Translations under genes and position numbers: made by a program | Shown here: positions 57,769 through 64,000 of the stretch, one piece after another | How the letters are laid out: each line of letters opens with the position of its first letter | Numbering within the stretch: the stretch's first letter is position 1 | NCBI RefSeq assembly: GCF_004923315.1 | Contig: NZ_CP039650.1 | Span: forward strand, 2,505,501 to 2,569,500 | Reading direction: 5' to 3' | DNA from: Azospirillum sp. TSA2s | Lineage (GTDB): Bacteria > Pseudomonadota > Alphaproteobacteria > Azospirillales > Azospirillaceae | DNA length: 64,000 bases | Notes under the pieces: generated by a model | What the model saw: only the letters and a program-made list of their open reading frames with translations | Database searches by the model: none | Told to the model about the DNA's origin: nothing

Positions 57769-58933
57769 AGTCATAATGCGAAAGCCTTTTAAGGTTAGGC
57801 GCATTTCGATAAAAGAAGCAATCGCGTCTCTTCCATCAGTTGTTCCGCTCACCAATTCGCTTCCGCCTATAGACTTATTTATCGGCGCTTCTGGCTTTGA
57901 AGAGCGTATTCTTGCAGCACCTGAACGCATTGAAAAAATGGGGGGCAGGGTACTCGGTTTGTCTTTGCTAGGGCGATATGGGACGAACCCAGAAGATAAT
58001 AGCAAGCGAGCTCGTGAGCTTCTGCCTCTTCTCGAGCGCCTCAACCGCAGTATCGAATTTTTTGATGCTGAAAGCCCAGCATCCATTAAAGCTAGCATCG
58101 ATTCTGCTATTGACAGGTTTTGCGTACGCGAAGACGGTGTCAGGGGGCACATTGTATTCGATACCAGCGGCTCATCATCTCAGCTAATATTCTCTGTATT
58201 GGCAGCGGTTTTTAGATCGTGCGTTAACGTAATGTTGACTATTTTATACACTCCTGCGCTTCAATACCATGAGCCGAGTTCTGCGAATCGCAATGAGCTA
58301 TCCTTTGATTGGGGCGAGGGAGATCTCCGGGAGTTTGGAGTTGCCGAGGTATATTACAACGAGCTTTATCAAGGCATGCACCAGGACCATCTTCCGGCTT
58401 ATGTAATAGCATTTCCCTCTATGTTCACCGAGCGACTGCAACGGTCTCTTGGGCATTTAGGAGTCGGCCCGCTGGTGGGCGCAGAGAAAAGCATTCATTG
58501 GGTGCTGCCGTCGACATCCCATTCAGATCACCAGTGGCGAAGGATGCAGATCGAAAAATGTTTGGCCGCGCTTTTTCCATATGGTGCCGAGGAGCCTGGG
58601 TCCGTGCAGACTCTCCCTCTAGACTCATACTCTTGCTGTGATGTGTTCGACTACGCTCATGCTGCCGAAATAGTTATGGAACAAGTTGAAAGTCAGGGAG
58701 GTTGCGCCAACATATCTTTGATACACATGGGCGCAAAGCTCCAAACTGTCGGTGCAGCTCTCGCATTAGCTGCGCGCCCAGAAGTTGCCCTCGTGGGTGC
58801 GCGGCCTATTGCTTTTGCTGCTCAGACTTACTCTACGGGAAAAGGGGAAACGCAAGCAGTTACATTCGAATCTCAGCGTGCCGCTGTGAAGGCTATTCAA
58901 GACATTGGCTCTTTGAAGATCGTTCCTGGTTGA
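57761..58933 (+). CDS. Partner protein of the kinase-ATPase, function unknown
   Basis: 390 aa; I do not recognise the family with certainty. The ATG at 57761 has GGAGG upstream and overlaps the preceding gene by eight bases, so the two are translated together. Visible blocks are IDLFIGASGFEERILAAP (about 38-55), GHIVFDTSGSSSQLIFSVL (about 129-147) and SLIHMGAKLQTVGAALALAA (about 319-338). Alternating hydrophobic strands and small-residue loops suggest a Rossmann-like fold that might bind a nucleotide. There are no membrane segments. It could be the effector or signal receptor for the kinase-ATPase. It is as AT-rich as its partner. Confidence 0.6.
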   Translation: MTEVIMRKPFKVRRISIKEAIASLPSVVPLTNSLPPIDLFIGASGFEERILAAPERIEKMGGRVLGLSLLGRYGTNPEDNSKRARELLPLLERLNRSIEFFDAESPASIKASIDSAIDRFCVREDGVRGHIVFDTSGSSSQLIFSVLAAVFRSCVNVMLTILYTPALQYHEPSSANRNELSFDWGEGDLREFGVAEVYYNELYQGMHQDHLPAYVIAFPSMFTERLQRSLGHLGVGPLVGAEKSIHWVLPSTSHSDHQWRRMQIEKCLAALFPYGAEEPGSVQTLPLDSYSCCDVFDYAHAAEIVMEQVESQGGCANISLIHMGAKLQTVGAALALAARPEVALVGARPIAFAAQTYSTGKGETQAVTFESQRAAVKAIQDIGSLKIVPG

Positions 58934-59027
58934 TTATCAATGGTATTGCCGGAACTGGGCTGGAAGTCGTGAACCTCTTGTTCGATTTCGGTCAAACCGC
59001 AATCAAGATGGAGCTGCTGCTTTATTG

Positions 59028-60191
59028 TTATGTACCAAAGCATGTTGAGAAAAATGCATTGGCAGAGAATTCTTGCCAGCTTCTATCTCTCTCCGCGCGC
59101 GGCAATGCCCATCTACTGCGCCAGTACTCAGCGTACTCGTCAGCCTGAACTGCGGTCGACTTTCCTGGACGTTCGCCGCCGAATGCAGATTCCAAATTAT
59201 TAACGAGGGGGAACAAGAATATTTCGCGCTTCAATCCATGTCGAAGGCAGCTTCCAGGCAAATTCAGAACTTGAAGTGCGCGCGTGACATTTTGCCATCG
59301 GATTTTTGGACCCACCCCAAATCCACCGGTGGTCACCGCTTGCCCTTCCTCCTGTAGTAGGCGAAGCATATGCCCATAAAGATGCTCTAGGTGTACCGCA
59401 CCAAAACCCTTCGTAAACCCTATCGGCTTTGCCAATAGAGTGTCGTAGAAGCGAAGCCGATTGTAAATGGAACTCCGCCCAAAAGCACTGGCTGTTGTTA
59501 GTGCAATTAGACTTCCATCAACTTTGCTTCCATTCATGTCACTCTGCTTTCCACCATAAGCCTGCTTATAGGCTTCAACGACGTCAGCAGATGCGGCTAG
59601 TCCGGCGACAAGCTTGCCTCCAAGAAGGTTGGAGTAAGGGGGGACAGCACCAATCGTATAGACGTCAAGAGTGGAGTTGACAATATCGAGCTTTCTTGAT
59701 CGCTCGACGGTAATCAGTTTATCGCGACATGCCAGATCAGCTGCTGGAGATTGAAACCCAAGAATTCCGATGACAGCATTATGATGCTTGTCATAAATGA
59801 CAAACCTCAAGCGCCGACCATAGCCTTTTGAATATGGCATCGACCAAGTACCTCTAACTATTTTAAATACGTCCTCCCATACGCTATTTGGCGTCACCAA
59901 AACAACGCTAGGGTCTATTTTGTTTGGGTTGATGGAACATCCATCAGAAAAGAAGCATTTACGTCTCGTGTACAGTCGATGAAGCCTCTCCCCTAGTGAG
60001 GTGTCTGCGAGGATTCGAGCTTGCACGTGAAGCGTGCGGAGATATTCTTTGTCACCAAGTGCTGCCGCGTGCTCAAACTTGGCGCATGCACTGATTATTG
60101 CCGCCCTTAACTGCTCTCGATTAACAGCTTCGGAAATCGCATCGCCGAGCGGGGCGAGGTCGGTAGCGATATTGCGTGTGAGGATATTCAT
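59028..60191 (-). CDS. druA: DUF4338 protein (Druantia DruA family)
   Basis: 387 aa from the ATG at 60191; the frame stays open to a GTG at 60254 with no ribosome site. The DUF4338 core is clear: RFVIYDKHHNAVIGILGFQSPAADLACRDKLI, then LDVYTIGAVPPYSNLLGGKLVAGLAAS, and LTTASAFGRSSIYNRLRF. DruA is one component of the multi-gene Druantia anti-phage systems, but no DruE helicase or other Druantia gene is present here. It is convergent with the two-gene module and AT-rich. Its biochemical role is unknown. Confidence 0.75.
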   Translation of the reverse strand: MNILTRNIATDLAPLGDAISEAVNREQLRAAIISACAKFEHAAALGDKEYLRTLHVQARILADTSLGERLHRLYTRRKCFFSDGCSINPNKIDPSVVLVTPNSVWEDVFKIVRGTWSMPYSKGYGRRLRFVIYDKHHNAVIGILGFQSPAADLACRDKLITVERSRKLDIVNSTLDVYTIGAVPPYSNLLGGKLVAGLAASADVVEAYKQAYGGKQSDMNGSKVDGSLIALTTASAFGRSSIYNRLRFYDTLLAKPIGFTKGFGAVHLEHLYGHMLRLLQEEGQAVTTGGFGVGPKIRWQNVTRALQVLNLPGSCLRHGLKREIFLFPLVNNLESAFGGERPGKSTAVQADEYAEYWRSRWALPRAERDRSWQEFSANAFFSTCFGT

Positions 60192-60541
60192 TGATTGATG
60201 TAACTCCGCTTGCCGTGAAGCTAGCACAATTGCGAAGGCGATGGGCATCCGCACGGAGGCCGAATCTGCCGAAAGGGGGGGGTAACTATTCGCGACTTGC
60301 GCGTGGAAGCCGCATTTGTGAGGTGCTGCTAACCAGTGAGGATCAGGGGCCGCTGCTCTCGCTCAAGCCGACGACGACAGAGACCCGGTTCGCCCACCCT
60401 GAATGCGGGCCGACGGTTTGCTCTCGTGGAAGGGCCCGATTCGAGAATTCGTCTCGGGAATAGGTCGTAGCCATTCTCAAATATGGGAATGCTTCTGGCC
60501 TTGAGGGCCCGCTTCACTCCCATCCATGTGCGAAACCGACA
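60192..60541. repeat. Right end of the Tn7-like element
   Basis: 350 bp without a convincing gene. The end reads ACCGACA, i.e. TGTCGGTTT inward. The inverted words TGAGAATGGC (60470-60479) and CGAGACG (nearby, inward) match the left-end repeats. The duplication ACATT follows at 60542-60546. Confidence 0.65.
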
Positions 60542-60546
60542 ACATT
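60542..60546. repeat. Target-site duplication, right copy (ACATT)
   Basis: ACATT directly follows the ...CCGACA right end of the Tn7-like element and matches 42721-42725. It lies four bases before the stop codon of the XRE-type regulator gene. Confidence 0.8.
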
Positions 60547-60549
60547 TCC

Positions 60550-61407
60550 CTACGCCGCGCCGTCCGCCGGGGCGAGCAGCATGACCAGCGTGTAGGCGGA
60601 CCGGCCGCCGGGGCGCAGGGTCACCTGCTCCAGCATCAGTGGGCCATCCAGCGGATGGTCGAAGCGGCGCAGCCCCCCTTCCCGCTCCAGCACGCCATGA
60701 TCGTCCCACATCCGGGCGAAAGGCGGACTCTCACGCCGCAATCCGTCGACCAGCGCCTGCACCGCCGGATCTTCGGGATGGCGGGCTGTTTCGGCGCGGA
60801 ACTCCGCCAGCAGGCGGCGGGCGCGGTTGTCCCAATCCAGGATGAAGCTCCGGGCCGTCGGGTCGAGGAAGACGTAACGCAGCAGATTGCGCTCCCCACC
60901 ACCTTGCCTTGGGTTCCCCTGTCCCAGCCAGCCGCCGAACAGCCGTTCCGCCGCCGGGTTCCAGCCGACCGCAGTCCATAGCCGGTCGAGCAGATAGGCC
61001 GGCGCCGTCATCGCCTCCAACGCTGCCAGCAACGACGGCGGCGGTCCGTCGGTCGATCCGGCCGCGGGCGCATCCGGGTCGCGCTTGCGCGTCATTTCGA
61101 ACAGATAGGCCCGTTCCGCCACGGACAGCTGCAGTGCGTCGGCCAACCGGGCGAGCGCTTGGGGGGAAACCGACACGTCCCTCCCCTGTTCCAACCAGCT
61201 GTACCAGGTCGGGCTGATGCCGCAGAGCTGCGCCAGTTCCTCGCGACGCAGGCCGGGTGTACGGCGGCGGGTGGAGCCACCCTGCAAGCCGGCTTCCGCC
61301 GGAGTCAGCCGCTCGCGATGGCGGCGCAGGAAGACGCCGAGCAGGCGCCGGCGTTCTGCGGACGGATCGGCGGCGGGAGCAGTGATTTCAGAGGTCGCAG
61401 AGGTCAT
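60550..61407 (-). CDS. XRE-family regulator with MmyB-like ligand domain
   Basis: 285 aa. An N-terminal helix-turn-helix (LRREELAQLCGISPTWYSWLEQGRDVSVSPQALARLADAL) is followed by a C-terminal MmyB-like PAS domain (AYLLDRLWTAVGWNPAAERLFGGW, RNLLRYVFLDPTARSFILDWD). Such proteins usually control a divergent neighbour, here the methyltransferase. Its stop codon lies only eight bases from the transposon end; the coding sequence is intact. Confidence 0.9.
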   Translation of the reverse strand: MTSATSEITAPAADPSAERRRLLGVFLRRHRERLTPAEAGLQGGSTRRRTPGLRREELAQLCGISPTWYSWLEQGRDVSVSPQALARLADALQLSVAERAYLFEMTRKRDPDAPAAGSTDGPPPSLLAALEAMTAPAYLLDRLWTAVGWNPAAERLFGGWLGQGNPRQGGGERNLLRYVFLDPTARSFILDWDNRARRLLAEFRAETARHPEDPAVQALVDGLRRESPPFARMWDDHGVLEREGGLRRFDHPLDGPLMLEQVTLRPGGRSAYTLVMLLAPADGAA

Positions 61408-61506
61408 GGTGGCAGTGATTATACCAGGATAACCACCCGCCTTGTACCCGGTTGAAATCGGCGCGACGCTTGCCCCATCAGCCACCCCGTCACAAGGAAG
61501 CCCCCC
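61408..61506. promoter_or_regulatory. Divergent promoter region with short palindrome
   Basis: 99 bp between the regulator and the methyltransferase. TTATACCAGGATAA at 61417-61430 is a near-palindrome (TTAT/ATAA) and could be the regulator's binding site. No further elements were assigned. Confidence 0.35.
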
Positions 61507-62271
61507 ATGACCCAAAGCCACCATGGCGTCGTCGCCGAGAATTACGGCCCGCGCGCCGACGCCTATGTGTCCAGCGCCGTCCATGCCGGCGGTGCCGACC
61601 TCGAGCAGATCGAACAGGCTCTGCGCGGCCGATCCGACGCGCGGGTGCTGGATCTGGGCTGCGGTGGCGGCCATGTCAGCTACCGCGCCGCGCCGCATGT
61701 GGCGGAGGTAACGGCCGTCGACCTGACGCCGGAGATGTTGGAGGCGGTGACCCGTACCGCGGCGGAGCGCGGCCTGACCAACATCGCCACCCGGCAGGCC
61801 GCCGCCGAGCGGCTGCCTTTCGACGACGGCCGGTTCGACGTGGTGCTCTGCCGCTTCACCGCCCACCATTGGCGTGATTTCGAGGCGGGCCTGCGCGAGG
61901 CGCGGCGGGTGCTGGCGCCCGGCGGCACCGCGATCTTCATCGACTGCATCGCCCCGGCTGCCGCCGTGCTGGACACCCACCTGCAGGTGGTGGAGGTGCT
62001 GCGCGACCCCTCCCACGTCCGCAACTATACGGCGGCGGAGTGGATGGCGGCCCTGGCTCGGGCGGGCTTCGCTGTCCGGTCGCTGACCCCGCGTCGCCTG
62101 CGCATGGAGTTCCCGGTCTGGACCGCCCGCACCCGCACGCCCGACCTCCATGCCCAGGCCATCCGTTCGCTCCAGCGCAGCGCGGCGGCCGAGGTCCGCA
62201 ACCATTTCGACATCACCGACGACGGCAGCTTCCTGCTCGACACGCTGACGCTGGAGGTCGATGCGGTTTAG
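61507..62271 (+). CDS. Class I SAM-dependent methyltransferase
   Basis: 254 aa, UbiE/COQ5-like. The SAM motif I is VLDLGCGGGHVSYRAA (about residues 47-62), VTAVDLTPEML is the next strand, and RRVLAPGGTAIFID ends the core. AAGGAAG precedes the ATG. The substrate is unknown. It is divergent from the XRE regulator that probably controls it. Its stop overlaps the convergent MFS gene by four bases. Confidence 0.9.
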   Translation: MTQSHHGVVAENYGPRADAYVSSAVHAGGADLEQIEQALRGRSDARVLDLGCGGGHVSYRAAPHVAEVTAVDLTPEMLEAVTRTAAERGLTNIATRQAAAERLPFDDGRFDVVLCRFTAHHWRDFEAGLREARRVLAPGGTAIFIDCIAPAAAVLDTHLQVVEVLRDPSHVRNYTAAEWMAALARAGFAVRSLTPRRLRMEFPVWTARTRTPDLHAQAIRSLQRSAAAEVRNHFDITDDGSFLLDTLTLEVDAV

Positions 62272-63446
62272 CAAGCCGGAACGGCCTGTTCCCGCCGGTC
62301 GAGGGCACCGCTCGCCAGCGTCAGGACCAGACCACCCAGCACGAACAGTCCGCCGACCCAAGGCGTGGCGCCGAGACCGAGCGGGGAGGACACCACCTGC
62401 CCGCCGAAGAAGGCGCCCGCCGCGATGCCCAGGTTGAAGGCGGCGATGTTCAGCGCCGACGCCACGTCGACCGCCCCCGGCGCATGGCGCTGCGCCAGCT
62501 GGACGACATAAAGCTGCAGCCCCGGAACATTGGCGAAGGCCAGCGCCCCCATGCCCGCCAGCGTGACCAGCGCGGGGATCTTGGAATCCGCCGTGAAGGT
62601 GAAGACGATCAGAACCAGCGCCTGCAGGGCGAACAGCCAGGCCAGTGCCCGCACCGGCCTGCGGTTGGCCAGCTTGCCGCCGACGAGGTTGCCGACCGCG
62701 ATGGCGGCACCATACAGAACCAGCACAAGGCTGACGGTGGCGCTGGAGAATCCGGTGATCGTCTCCAAAATCGGCGCCAGGAAGGTGAAGGCGACGAAGG
62801 TGCCGCCATAGCCCAGTGCGGTGATCGCGAAGGCCAGCAGAAGGCGCGGCTTCGCCAGCACGCCGACCTGCACCCCCAAGCCGGCAGCCGGCGGCTGGCT
62901 GAGCCGTGCCGGAACCAGCGCCGCAACGCCCACCCCGCCGACAACGCCCAGCGCCGACACCGCCAGGAAGGTGGCGCGCCAGCCGAAGGTCTGGCCGATC
63001 CAGGTACCGAGCGGAACGCCGGTGACGATGGCGATGGTCAGGCCGGAGAACATCATGGCGATGGCGGAGGCGCGCTTGTCCTCCGGCACCAGATCGGCGG
63101 CGATGGTCGACCCGACCGAGAAGAAGACGCCATGGGCGAAGGCGCTCAACACCCGCGCCACCAGCAGCATTTCGTAATTGGGGCTGACGCCGGCCAGCAG
63201 GTTGCCGGCGACGAACACCCCCATCAGCCCGAGCAGCAGCGGCTTGCGCGGCACCCGGCCGGTCAGCGCGGTCAGCACCGGCGCCCCGAAGGTGACGCCC
63301 AGCGCATAGACGCTGACCACCATGCCGGCCAGCGGCAGGCTGACATCCAGGTCGTTCGCCACGGTAGGAAGCAATCCGACGACGACGAACTCGGTCGTCC
63401 CGATCGCATAGGCGCTGATCGCCAGCGCCAGCAGTGCGAGAGGCAT
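62268..63446 (-). CDS. MFS transporter, AraJ/YdhP-like efflux type
   Basis: 392 aa, twelve membrane segments. ISAYAIGTTEFVVVGLLPTVANDLDVSLP at the N-terminus is the signature of the DHA1 drug or sugar efflux branch. LTGRVPRKPLLLG lies in the first cytoplasmic loop. The frame opens earlier, but the ATG at 63446 with GGAG about nine bases upstream fits the family start. It is divergent from a LysR gene, its probable regulator. Confidence 0.88.
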   Translation of the reverse strand: MPLALLALAISAYAIGTTEFVVVGLLPTVANDLDVSLPLAGMVVSVYALGVTFGAPVLTALTGRVPRKPLLLGLMGVFVAGNLLAGVSPNYEMLLVARVLSAFAHGVFFSVGSTIAADLVPEDKRASAIAMMFSGLTIAIVTGVPLGTWIGQTFGWRATFLAVSALGVVGGVGVAALVPARLSQPPAAGLGVQVGVLAKPRLLLAFAITALGYGGTFVAFTFLAPILETITGFSSATVSLVLVLYGAAIAVGNLVGGKLANRRPVRALAWLFALQALVLIVFTFTADSKIPALVTLAGMGALAFANVPGLQLYVVQLAQRHAPGAVDVASALNIAAFNLGIAAGAFFGGQVVSSPLGLGATPWVGGLFVLGGLVLTLASGALDRREQAVPAC

Positions 63447-63513
63447 TTCAAAACTCTCCATTCCAGGAATGACTGTGCTGGGGAGACGATGTGCGCCATA
63501 AGGTCGGGAACGA

Positions 63514-63530
63514 GAATGCCCACCGCATTC
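63514..63530. promoter_or_regulatory. Candidate LysR operator
   Basis: The perfect arms GAATGC/GCATTC with a 5-bp spacer lie midway in the 130-bp region between the divergent MFS and LysR genes. This is the usual place and form of a LysR-type binding site. Confidence 0.55.
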
Positions 63531-63576
63531 CCATGATTTTGTCATTCAGAGACAAGGTGAGAGCGGAGATGCCGGC

Positions 63577-64000
63577 ATGAGCGATCCACGCGCCTGGGAA
63601 ATGCGGGTGTTCCTGCGGGTTGCCGCCCGCGGCAGCTTCAGCGCCGCCGGCCGCGATGTCGGGATGACGCCATCATCCACGGCGAAGTTGATCGGCCGGC
63701 TGGAAGAACGGCTGGGCGTGCGGCTGGTCGAACGCTCCACCCGCAAGCTGCGGCTGACGGCCGAAGGGGAACTCTACCGCGAAAGGGCGGACGCGCTGCT
63801 GGGGGAGATGGACGCGCTCGACGCGGAAATCGCCGGCGGGGCCCGCGCGCCGACCGGTCTGATCCGCGCCAATGCCTCGGTCCCGTTCGGCCAGCATTGC
63901 CTGCTGCCGCTGCTGCCGGAATTCCTGCGCGACCATCCCGGCATCACGCTGGACGTGACGATGACCGACGAGGTGGTCGACCTCTATGCCGCCCGCGTCG
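63577..64000 (+). CDS. LysR-family regulator (3' end cut by window)
   Basis: 141 residues are visible. The N-terminal winged helix-turn-helix is FLRVAARGSFSAAGRDVGMTPSSTAKLIGRLEERLGVRLVERSTRKLRLTAEG, followed by the start of the effector domain (GLIRANASVPFGQHCLLPLL). The start ATG at 63577 fits the family. It probably regulates the divergent MFS gene through the palindrome between them. Confidence 0.92.
   Translation, partial: MSDPRAWEMRVFLRVAARGSFSAAGRDVGMTPSSTAKLIGRLEERLGVRLVERSTRKLRLTAEGELYRERADALLGEMDALDAEIAGGARAPTGLIRANASVPFGQHCLLPLLPEFLRDHPGITLDVTMTDEVVDLYAARV

Larger units (their letters stand above)
42726..60541 (+). mobile_element. Tn7-like transposon with defence-type cargo, interrupted by three IS
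   Basis: 17.8 kb bounded by TGT...ACA ends. Both sides carry the exact 5-bp duplication ACATT (42721-42725 and 60542-60546), the duplication length made by Tn7-type transposases. Contents in order: tniQ, tnsA, split tnsB, split tnsC, then a three-gene AT-rich cargo. Without the IS elements it would be about 10.8 kb. Since tnsB is broken it should no longer move on its own. The position beside tRNA-Gln suggests targeting by its TniQ. Confidence 0.85.

Noticed and set aside
59028..60191. A complete Druantia system
   Set aside because: Only the DruA-family gene is present; the large helicase DruE and other components are absent.
42700..60549. Integrative element using tRNA-Gln through a tyrosine integrase
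   Set aside because: No integrase gene and no repeat of the tRNA 3' end at the far side. The 5-bp duplication and tns genes explain the insertion.

Overview
The window is high-GC alphaproteobacterial chromosome, most likely Azospirillum or a close Rhodospirillales relative. The evidence is the codon use, the hopanoid genes hpnCDE, the surE-pcm-nlpD and yajC-secD-secF runs, the alphaproteobacterial GTTC-N7-GTTC LexA box at uvrA, and a homospermidine synthase/ornithine decarboxylase pair. This assignment rests on gene content and protein recognition; no database search was run.

Positions 1-42.7 kb are mostly conserved housekeeping DNA. In order they hold: a polyamine locus (hss, ornithine decarboxylase with a structured leader carrying an 11-codon upstream ORF, and mtnD); serS-surE-pcm-nlpD; a DUF815 ATPase; yajC-secD-secF; a Mth938-like protein; sodB; hpnC-hpnD-hpnE; an NDUFAF6-like protein; trmFO; a MntA/HepT toxin-antitoxin pair; uvrA; a polyphosphate neighbourhood (CYTH-CHAD protein, sixA, ppk1, ppx); an SDR; a 24-codon hydrophobic small ORF; DUF2252; cca, a CoA-type Nudix hydrolase and DUF1285; and a moxR-DUF58-DUF4159-membrane protein operon ending at tRNA-Gln(TTG).

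From 42,726 to 60,541, starting 26 bp after the 3' end of tRNA-Gln, lies a Tn7-like transposon flanked by a perfect 5-bp duplication (ACATT). Its core genes run tniQ-tnsA-tnsB-tnsC. tnsB is split by an IS21-type element (6-bp duplication TACCTG), which itself carries a second IS21-type element (6-bp duplication CCCAGG). tnsC is split near its start by an IS66-type element (8-bp duplication AACGAGGG). Removing the insertions and one duplication copy restores both genes in frame (652 and 298 codons), so the annotation is self-checking. The transposon is therefore probably immobilised.

The cargo beyond tnsC (55.1-60.2 kb) is clearly more AT-rich than the rest. It consists of a protein-kinase-like/P-loop ATPase fusion (886 aa), an overlapping partner of unknown function (390 aa), and a convergent DUF4338 protein of the Druantia DruA family. 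This looks like an anti-phage cargo island. The kinase-ATPase plus partner pair is the best candidate for an undescribed system.

After the transposon the chromosome resumes with an XRE/MmyB-type regulator divergent from a methyltransferase, then an MFS exporter divergent from a LysR regulator that is cut by the window end. Without the transposon, tRNA-Gln and the XRE gene would lie about 30 bp apart.
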